From an uncultured Lachnoclostridium sp. (GTDB lineage: Bacteria > Bacillota > Clostridia > Lachnospirales > Lachnospiraceae), in assembly GCA_946499505.1 (NCBI GenBank), contig CAMMSL010000002.1, positions 1 to 64,000 of the forward strand: a DNA stretch of 64,000 nt. The letters run 5' to 3'. Of the stretch, positions 26,390 to 34,731 are shown in pieces. Position 1 is the stretch's first letter. The number at the start of each line of letters is the position of its first letter. A program made the translations under genes and the position numbers. Below the pieces are notes generated by a model. The model did no database searches and was not told the DNA's origin. It saw only the letters and a program-made list of their open reading frames with translations.

Positions 26390-27194
26390 GATGTTCTCGT
26401 ATCCTTTCATGGTGCGCGCTTTTACCGTGGGCGCACTGGTGGCGCTGTGCTCCGCGCTTCTCGGCGTCAGTCTGGTGCTGAAACGGTATTCCATGATCGG
26501 CGACGGCCTCTCCCATGTGGGGTTTGGAGCCCTTGCCATTGCGGCGTCCCTCAATGTGGCGCCTCTGGCTGTAGCGATCCCTGTGGTTATCGTGGCAGCT
26601 GTGCTGCTTCTTCGGATTCGGGGAAACAGCAGGATCAAAGGAGACGCGGCGATCGCCCTGATCTCCACCAGTTCACTTGCGGTGGGCGTGATGGTGATCT
26701 CCATGACGACGGGGATGAATACGGATGTGTATAACTATATGTTCGGAAGCATTCTCGCCATGAGCGACGAGGACGTGCGTCTGAGTGTGATCATGGCAGT
26801 GATCGTGCTTGTATTGTTTGTGTTTTTCTATCACAAGATCTTTGCCATTACATTTGATGAGACATTTGCTCAGGCAACTGGAGTAAAGGCAGATCTGTAC
26901 AACACGCTGATCGCCATACTGACAGCGGTGACGATCGTGCTCGGCATGCGCATGATGGGGGCGCTCCTCATTTCCAGTCTGATCATATTCCCTGCCCTTA
27001 CATCCATGCGTGTGTGCAAGACGTTTAAGAGCGTGATCATCAATTCGGCGGTGATCTCCGTGGTCTGCCTTGTGCTTGGGATTACAGTCTCCTATGTGTG
27101 GGGCACGCCGGCGGGGGCAAGTGTGGTTATGGTAAATATTGCGGCGCTGCTGCTTTACTCTCTGATCGGACTTATCCGGAATAAAGGAAAATGA
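26373..27194 (+). CDS. znuB: Zinc/manganese ABC transporter permease
   Basis: A 273-residue membrane protein of the ABC-3 family with about eight segments. Family blocks are MIGDGLSHVGFGALAIA and FDETFAQATGVKADLYN, and MMGALLISSLIIFPALTSM. GGGAGG precedes this ATG, and a longer in-frame version would run far into znuC. Together with the lipoprotein and ATPase it completes an importer. Confidence 0.94.
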   Translation: MEMIIEMFSYPFMVRAFTVGALVALCSALLGVSLVLKRYSMIGDGLSHVGFGALAIAASLNVAPLAVAIPVVIVAAVLLLRIRGNSRIKGDAAIALISTSSLAVGVMVISMTTGMNTDVYNYMFGSILAMSDEDVRLSVIMAVIVLVLFVFFYHKIFAITFDETFAQATGVKADLYNTLIAILTAVTIVLGMRMMGALLISSLIIFPALTSMRVCKTFKSVIINSAVISVVCLVLGITVSYVWGTPAGASVVMVNIAALLLYSLIGLIRNKGK

Positions 27195-27919
27195 AGATGA
27201 CAGCGGGAATTTTCGGTGCCGTTGTGATGGCGGCTTTCGGAACGTATTATTTTCGAAATAAAAAAAGAAACAGAAAGCAGGCGCTTCTCTGTAAGGCGCT
27301 GGCTACGGCTGTCCCGGGAATTCTGCTGCTGGGATATCTGTACGGAACGTGTACAGGAGAATCTGCCGGCAGCATTGTGTCCGGATGGGCGGATGGCGTG
27401 ACTTCGCGCGCAGCGTTTGCGGGCACCCTTGCGGCAATCGTATTTTATATGGCGGCGGATGTACTGCTGGAGTGCAGATTCGTATGGGGAGCAGTCAGCT
27501 TTGGCGTCGGACATATATGCATGGCGGCAGGTTTTCTTTTGAGCGGGGAGACGGTACTGGTTTGGAAGAAAAGCGGGGGCTGTTCCGTCGATGCCGGTCT
27601 GCTCGGCCTGACGCTGGCTGTCTGTGCGGTTTTTGTGGCAGCAGCCTGGGCTGCGCTTCACAGATATTTTCATTCCCTGAAGAAAAAGAAACTTCTGTAT
27701 CCCCTGCTTGCTTATGTGCTGGTGCTGAGTATGATGGCTGCTCTTGCCGTGACGGCAGGCGGAGTTGTTCCGGCGGCGGGCGGATTTTGCTTTGCTGTCT
27801 CGGATGTGCTCCTTGGCAGAAACCGGCTGGGAAAGCACAGGAGTAAGGTGCGCGGCGCGCTGGTACTGATCCTGTATTATGCTGCAGTGTATCTCTTTGC
27901 GATGCGGCTGTGGCTGTGA
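27191..27919 (+). CDS. YhhN (TMEM86/lysoplasmalogenase)-family membrane protein
   Basis: A 242-residue protein with about eight membrane segments. Two stretches match the YhhN family: AADVLLECRFVWGAVSFGVGHICMAAG and AGGFCFAVSDVLLGRNRL, the second with the family's F-x-x-S-D and the late L-x-L-x-x-Y-Y-x-A (LVLILYYAAVYLF). In animals this family hydrolyses the vinyl-ether bond of lysoplasmalogens. Plasmalogens occur in many clostridia, so a similar role is plausible but not shown. The start overlaps the znuB stop by 4 bp, making it the last gene of the zinc operon. Any link to zinc is speculative. Confidence 0.65.
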   Translation: MKMTAGIFGAVVMAAFGTYYFRNKKRNRKQALLCKALATAVPGILLLGYLYGTCTGESAGSIVSGWADGVTSRAAFAGTLAAIVFYMAADVLLECRFVWGAVSFGVGHICMAAGFLLSGETVLVWKKSGGCSVDAGLLGLTLAVCAVFVAAAWAALHRYFHSLKKKKLLYPLLAYVLVLSMMAALAVTAGGVVPAAGGFCFAVSDVLLGRNRLGKHRSKVRGALVLILYYAAVYLFAMRLWL

Positions 27920-27944
27920 ATGTTAGAATGGAAAGGATAAAACT

Positions 27945-29345
27945 ATGGCATTATTTCATGCGATTTATAATATACTCTGGGGAGATCTGATCACGATACC
28001 TCTTCCGGGCGGCAGTACGCTGGGGCTCTCGCTTCTTGTACTGATCCTTGTCCCGGCGGGGATTTATTTTACAATACGGACAAGATTTCTTCCATTCCGG
28101 CTCTTCCCTGAGATGCTGAAAGTGACTTTGGAGAACAACAGGAAGATTGAAGAGGAGGAGCGGGAGGGAATCTCCGGCGTACAGGCGCTGATCGTCTCGA
28201 CAGCCTGCCGTGTGGGCATGGGCAATCTGGTCGGCGTGGTTGCGGCAATCTCCGCCGGCGGCGCGGGAGCCGTATTCTGGATGTGGATAATTGCCCTTGT
28301 AGGCTCTTCCACTGCATTTATCGAGGCCACGCTTGCGCAGCTTTATAAGGAGAAAGATCCGCTCTACGGAGGATACCGGGGAGGCCCGGCTTATTATATC
28401 CATGCGCTCTTTATAAAGAAGGGAAGCAAACGGAAAAAGTCTATACTGGCCGTACTGTTCGCCATATCCGGACTGATCTGCTGGTGCGGCATCAGTCAGG
28501 TGATCAGCAATTCCATTTCCTCATCTTTTGAAAATGCATTTCATGTTCCGCCGATCTACTCCACTGTTATCCTTGTGGTGATCGCGGCGGTCATTGTTTT
28601 GAGGAAGAACGCGACAGTGAAGGTGCTGGACATCATGGTTCCGATCATGGCGGCGTGCTATTTCTTTATCACGATCTTTATTATTGTAACGAATGCAGGC
28701 CAGCTTCCATCAGTGTTTGGAAGAATCTTTTCAGAGGCGTTCGGTATCCGTCAGGTTGTCGGCGGAGGAATCGGCGCCGTGATCATGAACGGTGCCAAGA
28801 GAGGGCTTTTCTCCAATGAGGCAGGATCCGGCTCGGCTCCCTGTGCGGCCGCTGCGGCTGACATCAGCCATCCGGCGAAAGAGGGACTTCTGCAGGCACT
28901 GGGTGTCTTTATCGACACTCTCCTGATCTGTACCTGTTCCGCTATGATCATGCTGCTCACCCCGGAGTCCATGACAAAAGGACTTGAGGGAATGGATCTG
29001 CTCCAGACGGCGATGAACTATCATCTCGGAGAGTTCGGCGTTATCTTCATCGCGGTGATCCTGTGGCTGTTCAGTTTCTCCACGTTTCTGGGGATCCTGT
29101 TCTATGCCAGATCGAATGTGGCGTATCTCTTCGGCGATAACTGGATCTCCCAGACGCTGTATAAGGTGCTGGCGCTTGTCATGCTTTTTGTCGGTGGACT
29201 GGCGGCATACCAGTTTGTGTGGGATCTGGGAGACCTCGGAGTAGGGCTTATGACCGTGTTCAATATGATCGCGCTCATCCCGCTGGCGCCGAAAGCACTG
29301 GCGTCGCTTAAGGATTATGAGCAGAATGTGATGAAGAAAAAATAA
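27945..29345 (+). CDS. Alanine/glycine:cation symporter (AGCS family)
   Basis: A 466-residue, roughly eleven-segment transporter moving alanine or glycine with sodium. The clear family stretches are ISGVQALIVSTACRVGMGNLVGVVAAI, GGPAYYIHALF, GAVIMNGAKRGLFSNEAGSGSAP and the tail LIPLAPKALASLKDYE. The 26-bp gap from the YhhN-like gene contains a weak ribosome site. It could be cotranscribed with the zinc genes. A branched-chain T-box leader begins just downstream. Confidence 0.93.
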   Translation: MALFHAIYNILWGDLITIPLPGGSTLGLSLLVLILVPAGIYFTIRTRFLPFRLFPEMLKVTLENNRKIEEEEREGISGVQALIVSTACRVGMGNLVGVVAAISAGGAGAVFWMWIIALVGSSTAFIEATLAQLYKEKDPLYGGYRGGPAYYIHALFIKKGSKRKKSILAVLFAISGLICWCGISQVISNSISSSFENAFHVPPIYSTVILVVIAAVIVLRKNATVKVLDIMVPIMAACYFFITIFIIVTNAGQLPSVFGRIFSEAFGIRQVVGGGIGAVIMNGAKRGLFSNEAGSGSAPCAAAAADISHPAKEGLLQALGVFIDTLLICTCSAMIMLLTPESMTKGLEGMDLLQTAMNYHLGEFGVIFIAVILWLFSFSTFLGILFYARSNVAYLFGDNWISQTLYKVLALVMLFVGGLAAYQFVWDLGDLGVGLMTVFNMIALIPLAPKALASLKDYEQNVMKKK

Positions 29346-29386
29346 AAATCAAAAAAGCCTGATTAAAAAAGATCAAGAAAACGTGA

Positions 29387-29415
29387 TTGACATAGTTAAA
29401 AATACACACTATAAT
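29387..29415 (+). promoter_or_regulatory. Promoter of the ilvBN T-box transcript
   Basis: Exact TTGACA (29387-29392) and exact TATAAT (29410-29415) with 17-base spacing. Confidence 0.85.
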
Positions 29416-29422
29416 GTATTTA

Positions 29423-29801
29423 AATTTTTAACTATCAGAAATGCAGTGACAGGGAGGAGTACATAATCTTCGGATGCGCAGAGAGAAGATGGACGGTGTA
29501 AATCTTCGTGAAGGGATTATGGAAGTAGCCTTCGAGCAGTGGACTGAACGTACTTATTACACGGCAGCGGAACATTGATCCATCAGCGTCGATACAGGCG
29601 GGCTGACGTCAGATAGTATAAGTAGGCTTCAACGTTTTCCCACGTTACAGGGAAGCGGTATCGGATGAGAGGAATGATCAGGAGAGAGAGCTGGTCAGGT
29701 CGATTCCCGTACCGGCAGAGTGCAGAGATTTTCTCTGAATTCAGGTGGTAACACGGATGAAGGATTCGCCCTGAGCATATGATGCTCAGGGATTTTTTTG
29801 T
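29423..29801 (+). promoter_or_regulatory. T-box riboswitch leader of ilvBN, probably valine-specific
   Basis: A long leader with the T-box parts in order. AGTA (29458-29461) and CATAATC pair with GATTATG (29515-29521) followed by GAA (29522-29524), the loop-E side of the specifier loop. The next triplet GTA (29525-29527) would be the specifier codon, read by tRNA-Val. GGTG near 29494 fits the stem I tip. The conserved T-box AGGTGGTAACACGG is at 29743-29756. The terminator is a perfect 10-bp stem (CCCTGAGCAT / ATGCTCAGGG, 29769-29791) with seven T. Uncharged tRNA pairing at the T-box would form the antiterminator and allow ilvBN expression. The class is firm; the specifier is by eye. Confidence 0.88.
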
Positions 29802-29847
29802 TTGTAACGACCGAGAGTCCGGAGCATCCGTTTTGCAAAGAGGAGGT

Positions 29848-31572
29848 ATGAAATTGAGACAGATTACAGGCAACAAGTTACTGGTAAGAGCATTAAAAGA
29901 AGAAGGAGTGGATACAATCTTCGGATATCCGGGTGCGTGTACCATTGATATCAGCGACGAGCTGTACAAACAGGATGACATAAAAGTTATCCTTCCCCGC
30001 CATGAGCAGGCGCTCGTTCACGAGGCAGATGCTTATGCAAGGACAACTGGAAAGGTAGGCGTGTGTCTGGTGACAAGCGGACCGGGGGCAACCAATCTCG
30101 TAACAGGACTTGCAACGGCAAATTATGACAGTGTTCCTCTTGTATGTTTTACAGGACAGGTGGCAAGACACCTGATCGGAAATGACGCATTCCAGGAAGT
30201 GGATATTGTAGGTATCACCCGAAGCATTACAAAATACGGCGTGACAGTGAGAAACCGTGAAGATCTCGGCCGTATTATCAAAGAGGCGTTTTATATCGCG
30301 CGGACAGGACGTCCGGGACCAGTGCTCATCGACCTTCCGAAAGATGTGATGTGTGAACTTGGCAGCGCGGACTATCCAGACTCTGTTAATATCCGCGGTT
30401 ATAAACCGAATACAAGCGTGCATATGGGACAGCTGAAACGCGCCCTCAAAATGCTTAAAAAGGCGAAAAGGCCTCTTTTCCTTGCAGGCGGCGGTGTAAA
30501 TATTGCCCGGGCAAATAAGATATTTACGGAAGTTGTAAATAAGACGAACGTGCCGGTGGTAACGACGATCATGGGAAGGGGTGCGGTACCGACCAGTCAT
30601 CCGCTGTATATCGGCAATCTCGGAATGCACGGCCAGTATGCGGCGAATATGGCGGTAAGTGAGTGTGATCTTCTTTTCTCTATCGGAACAAGATTCAATG
30701 ACAGAATCACAGGTAAGCTCCATGCATTTGCCCCGAAGGCTCAGATTGTCCATATTGATATCGATACGGCGTCTATTTCCAGAAATATCCATGTTCATGT
30801 GCCGATTGTAGCAGATGCCCTTGAAGCTGTGACAAAGATGAACGAATACGTGGAAAAATGTGAGACGGAAGAGTGGCTGGAGCAGATCAGATCATGGAAA
30901 GAAGAACATCCGCTGACAATGAAAGACCGGGGAAATATGAGCCCGATGGATATTATTCAGGAGATGAACAGGCAGTTTGACGACGCTATCATCACAACTG
31001 ATGTAGGGCAGCATCAGATGTTTGTCACCCAGTATGCAGAGATCAATGAAAAGAAGCAGCTTGTCACATCCGGCGGACTGGGAACTATGGGATATGGATT
31101 CCCTGCGGCGATCGGCGCGAAGATTGGAAATCCCGATAAGACTGTCATTACTGTTTCCGGAGACGGAGGCATGCAGATGAATATTCAGGAGTTTGCCACG
31201 GCAGTGCTGGAAGAACTTCCGCTTATCCTCTGCGTATTCAATAACGAGTATCTGGGTATGGTGCGCCAGTGGCAGAAGCTTTTCTACGGCAAACGCTATG
31301 GTATGACGAACCTGCGTTCCGGAGCCCTGTACCGAAGGACAAACGGGGAGGAAATGCCGGAATACACACCGGATTTTGTAAAACTGGCAGAGAGCTATGG
31401 CGCGAAGGGAATCCGCGTTATGAAGAAAGAGGATATTGCGGCCGCATTTGAAGAGGCAAAGAAAAATACAAAGACACCGACACTGATCGAATTTATCATT
31501 GATCCGGAAGAAATGGTCTACCCGATGATCCAGCCGGGCGGAACTCTGGAAGAGATGATCATGGATTGCTAG
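29848..31572 (+). CDS. ilvB: Acetolactate synthase, large catalytic subunit
   Basis: A 574-residue thiamine-diphosphate and FAD enzyme condensing pyruvate to acetolactate (valine, leucine) or with 2-ketobutyrate (isoleucine). The start LVRALKEEGVDTIFGYPGACTIDI is the family opening; the catalytic glutamate is in PRHEQALVHEADAYAR. The thiamine site is VSGDGGMQMNIQEFATAV ending in FNNEYLGMVRQWQ. These are features of the biosynthetic (anabolic) form; the next gene is the regulatory subunit. AGGAGG precedes the ATG. It is controlled by the T-box leader. Confidence 0.97.
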   Translation: MKLRQITGNKLLVRALKEEGVDTIFGYPGACTIDISDELYKQDDIKVILPRHEQALVHEADAYARTTGKVGVCLVTSGPGATNLVTGLATANYDSVPLVCFTGQVARHLIGNDAFQEVDIVGITRSITKYGVTVRNREDLGRIIKEAFYIARTGRPGPVLIDLPKDVMCELGSADYPDSVNIRGYKPNTSVHMGQLKRALKMLKKAKRPLFLAGGGVNIARANKIFTEVVNKTNVPVVTTIMGRGAVPTSHPLYIGNLGMHGQYAANMAVSECDLLFSIGTRFNDRITGKLHAFAPKAQIVHIDIDTASISRNIHVHVPIVADALEAVTKMNEYVEKCETEEWLEQIRSWKEEHPLTMKDRGNMSPMDIIQEMNRQFDDAIITTDVGQHQMFVTQYAEINEKKQLVTSGGLGTMGYGFPAAIGAKIGNPDKTVITVSGDGGMQMNIQEFATAVLEELPLILCVFNNEYLGMVRQWQKLFYGKRYGMTNLRSGALYRRTNGEEMPEYTPDFVKLAESYGAKGIRVMKKEDIAAAFEEAKKNTKTPTLIEFIIDPEEMVYPMIQPGGTLEEMIMDC

Positions 31573-31590
31573 AGGAAGGAGTGCATGAGA

Positions 31591-32100
31591 ATGGATAACA
31601 CAATGAAAAAAAGATGGATTTCCCTTTATGTTGAGAATCAGGTGGGCGTGCTCTCCAAGATTTCCGGACTTTTCTCCGGAAAATCCTACAATCTGGACAG
31701 TCTCACCGTAGGAACGACGGAAGACCCTACCGTATCAAGAATGACAATTGCTACAGTCAGCGACGACGAGACATTTGAGCAGATCAAAAAACAGCTAAAC
31801 CGCATGATAGAAGTGATCAAGGTAATTGATTTTACCGATATCTTTGTCAGGATGAAAGAGATCCTGTATGTGAAAGTGTTTAAATGCTCCCCTGCAGATA
31901 AAGTGGAAGTATTTCAGATTGCGGAAACTTTTAAGGCAAAAGTGATTGATTACGGCAGGGACAGTGTGCTCGTGGAATTCGTCCAGACAGCGACCAAGAA
32001 CGATGCGGTGGTCAAATTAATGAAAGAAGAATTTAAGAGCATAGAGGTCGTCAGGGGCGGAAGCGTGGGAATCGAGTCTATCAGCATGATGGAGCGATAG
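31591..32100 (+). CDS. ilvN: Acetolactate synthase, small regulatory subunit
   Basis: About 169 residues: an N-terminal ACT domain (ISLYVENQVGVLSKISGLFSGKSYNLDSLTVG) and the C-terminal small-subunit domain (VKVFKCSPADKVEVFQIAETFKAKVIDYG). It confers valine feedback inhibition on the large subunit. AAGGAG lies 3 bases from an earlier ATG at 31585 and 9 from this one; this one is preferred but both are possible. The 18-bp gap to ilvB implies one transcript. Confidence 0.94.
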   Translation: MDNTMKKRWISLYVENQVGVLSKISGLFSGKSYNLDSLTVGTTEDPTVSRMTIATVSDDETFEQIKKQLNRMIEVIKVIDFTDIFVRMKEILYVKVFKCSPADKVEVFQIAETFKAKVIDYGRDSVLVEFVQTATKNDAVVKLMKEEFKSIEVVRGGSVGIESISMMER

Positions 32101-32105
32101 ATTAA

Positions 32106-32262
32106 GAGCGCCATTCGCAAAGCCGCACTGCGTGCTAATTGCGGCTTCCGCCGCTTCTTTGCCCGTTGGCACTGGGGCCGTCCGTAATCAGTTCAGGAGC
32201 GCCATTCGCAAAGCCGCACTGCGTGCTGACTGCGGCTGCCGCCACTTCTTTGCTCATTGGCG
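32106..32262. repeat. Two tandem copies of a palindrome-containing repeat (period 91 bp)
   Basis: Two direct copies of about 65 bp start at 32106 and 32197. Both begin GAGCGCCATTCGCAAAGCCG and continue CACTGCGTGCT before diverging slightly (AATTGCGGCTTCCGCCG against GACTGCGGCTGCCGCCA). Each copy contains its own inverted repeat: GCAAAG...CTTTGC with GCGG/CCGC inside. They lie right after ilvN. They may serve as strong mRNA 3' structures or be a mobile palindromic unit. Confidence 0.7.
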
Positions 32263-32368
32263 GGCGCTCAGTACATCTGATTGCCAGTCGTCGGAATCTT
32301 ATGCAAGCATAAATCCGCCTCCTGACATCAGATGACTGAACTGATAAACTAAAAAACCGAGCGCACTC

Positions 32369-32397
32369 TTGATTTTTATTAATCACAGTATTATAAT
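32369..32397 (+). promoter_or_regulatory. Putative ilvE promoter
   Basis: TTGATT (32369-32374) and TATAAT (32392-32397), spacer 17, about 50 bases before ilvE. No T-box is seen, unlike ilvBN. Confidence 0.6.
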
Positions 32398-32446
32398 GGT
32401 CACCGTAGAGTAATGAAAGACTTTTCCAAGCAGAGGAGGAAATACA

Positions 32447-33472
32447 ATGGAGAAGAAAAATCTTGACTGGGAAAATATGGGATTCAGCTACATGCAGACT
32501 GACAAGCGGTATGTGGCAAACTATAAAGATGGTAAATGGGATGACGGAGCTCTGATCGATGATGCAAATATCGTGATGAATGAATGTGCAGGAGTACTTC
32601 AGTATTCACAGTCTGTTTTTGAGGGACTGAAAGCATATACAACAGAGGACGGACATATCGTTACATTCCGTCCGGATCTGAACGCTTCCCGTATGGTAGA
32701 TTCTGCAAAGCGTCTTGAGATGCCGCCGTTTCCGGAGGATCGTTTCGTAGACGCCGTAGCGCAGGTTGTTAAGGCAAATGCAGCATATGTTCCGCCGTAC
32801 GGCTCAGGAGCTACACTGTATATCAGACCATATATGTTCGGTATCAATCCGGTTATCGGTGTGAAACCTGCTGATGAGTACCAGTTCAGGATTTTTGCGA
32901 CTCCGGTAGGTCCGTATTTCAAGGGCGGCGCAAAGCCGATCACGATCTGTGTATCAGACTTTGACCGCGCCGCACCGCACGGAACAGGACACATCAAAGC
33001 GGGACTTAACTATGCAATGAGCCTTCATGCGATCGTAACAGCTCATGCAAACGGATTCGATGAGAACATGTATCTGGATTCCGCTACAAGAACAAAAGTA
33101 GAGGAGACAGGCGGAGCAAACTTTATCTTTGTTACAAAGGACAATAAAGTTGTTACACCTCACTCAAGTACGATCCTTCCGTCCATCACAAGAAGATCGA
33201 TCATGTATGTGGCTGAGCATTATCTCGGTCTGGAAGTTGAGGAGAGAGATGTATACTTTGATGAAGTGAAAGACTTTGCCGAGTGCGGTCTTTGCGGTAC
33301 TGCAGCAGTGATCTCTCCGGTGGGGAAAGTCGTAGATCACGGAAAAGAGATCTGTTTCCCGAGCGGTATGGAGAAGATGGGGCCTGTCACACAGAAATTG
33401 TACGATACACTGACAGGTATCCAGATGGGACATATCGAAGCTCCGGAAGGATGGATCAAAGTTATCGAGTAA
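32447..33472 (+). CDS. ilvE: Branched-chain amino acid aminotransferase
   Basis: A 341-residue fold-type IV PLP enzyme performing the last step of leucine, isoleucine and valine synthesis. The likely PLP lysine is K184 in GTGHIKAGLNYA. Other blocks: CAGVLQYSQSVFEGLKAY, LYIRPYMFGINPVIGVKPA and VEETGGANFIFV, ending with SSTILPSITRRSI. The overall form is of the eukaryote-like/BCAT II subgroup (about 340 residues), not the shorter E. coli IlvE type. RBS GAGGAGG. It has its own promoter and terminator. Confidence 0.95.
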   Translation: MEKKNLDWENMGFSYMQTDKRYVANYKDGKWDDGALIDDANIVMNECAGVLQYSQSVFEGLKAYTTEDGHIVTFRPDLNASRMVDSAKRLEMPPFPEDRFVDAVAQVVKANAAYVPPYGSGATLYIRPYMFGINPVIGVKPADEYQFRIFATPVGPYFKGGAKPITICVSDFDRAAPHGTGHIKAGLNYAMSLHAIVTAHANGFDENMYLDSATRTKVEETGGANFIFVTKDNKVVTPHSSTILPSITRRSIMYVAEHYLGLEVEERDVYFDEVKDFAECGLCGTAAVISPVGKVVDHGKEICFPSGMEKMGPVTQKLYDTLTGIQMGHIEAPEGWIKVIE

Positions 33473-33513
33473 TTTGGAGCATCATTCATACAAAGAAGAC
33501 GGAATTATCAGGC

Positions 33514-33546
33514 AGAGAAGCCTTTATAAAGGGCTTCTCTATTTTT
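33514..33546 (+). terminator. ilvE terminator
   Basis: AGAGAAGCC (33514-33522) pairs with GGCTTCTCT (33532-33540), followed by ATTTTTG. Confidence 0.9.
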
Positions 33547-33655
33547 GCTTTATAGGAAATTCCGATTTTGGCTAAGGGGAAAAAGAAAGCCCTGCTGATC
33601 AAACGTATGTTAGAACAGCAGGAAAATGGACATGGCAATAGGACGATGGTTTGAT

Positions 33656-33831
33656 TTAGAAGATATAAAAACCTTCTTCTCCAAACAAATCGTCAAAAGG
33701 GTCGTCCTCATTCAGAAAATAGTCCATATCCAGCAGGTCATCCTCGCTCATATAGCGAACGTCCTCGGAAATCATTCCTTCGGGTGGATTTTCTATATAT
33801 TTTTGCGCAGTTCCTCGATATCTGGTTTCAT
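33656..33831 (-). pseudogene. Frameshifted small acidic protein gene
   Basis: An ATG with AGGAGG 9 bases upstream starts MKPDIEELRKNI and then hits TAG. One base removed from the run AAAAATATATAG would be the cause: in the next frame the reading continues YIENPPEGMISEDVRYMSED and later DDPFDDLFGEEGFYIF, to a TAA. The restored product would be about 57 residues, very acidic, ending in an aromatic tail. I do not recognise it with certainty. It follows the transposase remnant in the same direction and may have been part of the same element. Confidence 0.55.
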
Positions 33832-33855
33832 GGTGAATATCCTCCTTTGAGAGGA

Positions 33856-34313
33856 TTATATCACAGTAATGTTATGCAGAGGAACGCTAGCACGAGATTT
33901 GGACATGGCTTTCTCGTACATTTCTTCAAGGGATACGCGCTTATGGTTGTAATAGAGTTACAGAAACTCCATTTTGTGATTGCATTCAGGAAAATACTCG
34001 TTGAGATCAGACCGACATGATCTAAATCCAGTGTTTCATCCAGCAGATATATAAAACGCTTTCTTCCGACCTCCTCTATCACTTCATAAATGTTTCTCTG
34101 ATAGATTACCTCACTATACACGGTCTTTACGGTTGTTTGTCTGCCTCCCTTATTCCGATACTTCTTTTTGTCCCTGTCCTCCATCAGCATCTGATCATAC
34201 CGTCCCAGGAATTCTTTTGTGAATTTCCTGTCAATCTGACAGACCCATGCATAAATATTTTTCTCTAACTCCTTGGATGTTACGCTGTTTTCCTTTATCA
34301 TTGAACTTATCAT
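33856..34313 (-). pseudogene. ISLre2 (UPF0236)-type transposase fragment joined to another frame
   Basis: The N-terminal part reads like the start of ISLre2-family transposases: VTSKELEKNIYAWVCQIDRK, a basic stretch, then RQTTVKTVYSEVIYQRNIY and KRFIYLLDETLDLDHVGLIS. The family is normally 400-550 residues; here it stops resembling it after about 110. Past that point the second frame reads KRVSLEEMYEKAMSKSRASV before a TAA, so there is at least one frameshift or a fusion. It is clearly non-functional. A 12-bp inverted repeat lies at its 5' side. Confidence 0.65.
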
Positions 34314-34368
34314 ACAGATTCCTTATTTTTTTTCTTGACAATTAAACAATAAGACAAATCTGTATGAT
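34309..34368. repeat. Perfect 12-bp inverted repeat at the 5' edge of the transposase remnant
   Basis: ATCATACAGATT (34309-34320) and AATCTGTATGAT (34357-34368) are exact reverse complements 36 bases apart. This is the promoter side of the transposase remnant; it may be an operator or an element end. Between it and the next gene (to 34731) there is also a small hairpin and a promoter. Confidence 0.5.
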
Positions 34369-34443
34369 TGGGAAGAGGTTTCGATCTTTTCCCTTTATTT
34401 TTCCAATAATAATTATACTCTAAGTTGAGGGGCAGGGGAGTTG

Positions 34444-34465
34444 AATAGGCGGAGCCTATTTTTTA
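34444..34465 (+). terminator. Short terminator-like hairpin
   Basis: AATAGGC (44-50) pairs with GCCTATT (54-60), loop GGA, then TTTTA. No gene reads into it on this strand, so it may be a relic. Confidence 0.45.
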
Positions 34466-34606
34466 TAGATTTCCCGTTTTCATATTTCGTATATCCATTT
34501 CCTAAAAATGCATTTGAGACGTTTCCTGGATAAAGTTAAAATAAAATAATCGTCTGTGTTTAGTACAATATAATCTGTAAATAAGACGATATAAAAATAC
34601 ATAGTT

Positions 34607-34635
34607 TTTAGAAAATTGTAGAATTATACTATAAT
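34607..34635 (+). promoter_or_regulatory. Putative promoter of the sugar ABC locus
   Basis: TTTAGA (34607-34612) and TATAAT (34630-34635), 17-base spacer, about 95 bases before the binding-protein gene. The -35 is poor, which fits an activator-dependent promoter, probably acting with the YesN-type regulator of the locus. Confidence 0.4.
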
Positions 34636-34731
34636 GAGTGTAGGTTTGTTGCATTGTATAGTTGAAAATGCGGATATAGAATAATACATATAAAATACGC
34701 GCGTGTAAAAAATAACAAATGGAGGGAAAAT

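Noticed and set aside
29583..29981. Minus-strand frame of 132 codons
   Set aside because: It lies opposite the T-box leader and the start of ilvB, both far better supported.
30201..30798. Long minus-strand frames opposite ilvB
   Set aside because: Explained by codon bias of the ilvB frame; no ribosome site or family similarity.
32106..32262. Repeats considered as a CRISPR array
   Set aside because: Only two units, 91-bp period, imperfect copies, no cas genes.
33541..34731. Considered as a prophage or integrative element
   Set aside because: Only a broken transposase piece, a broken small gene and short repeats are present; no integrase, attachment site or structural genes are visible.
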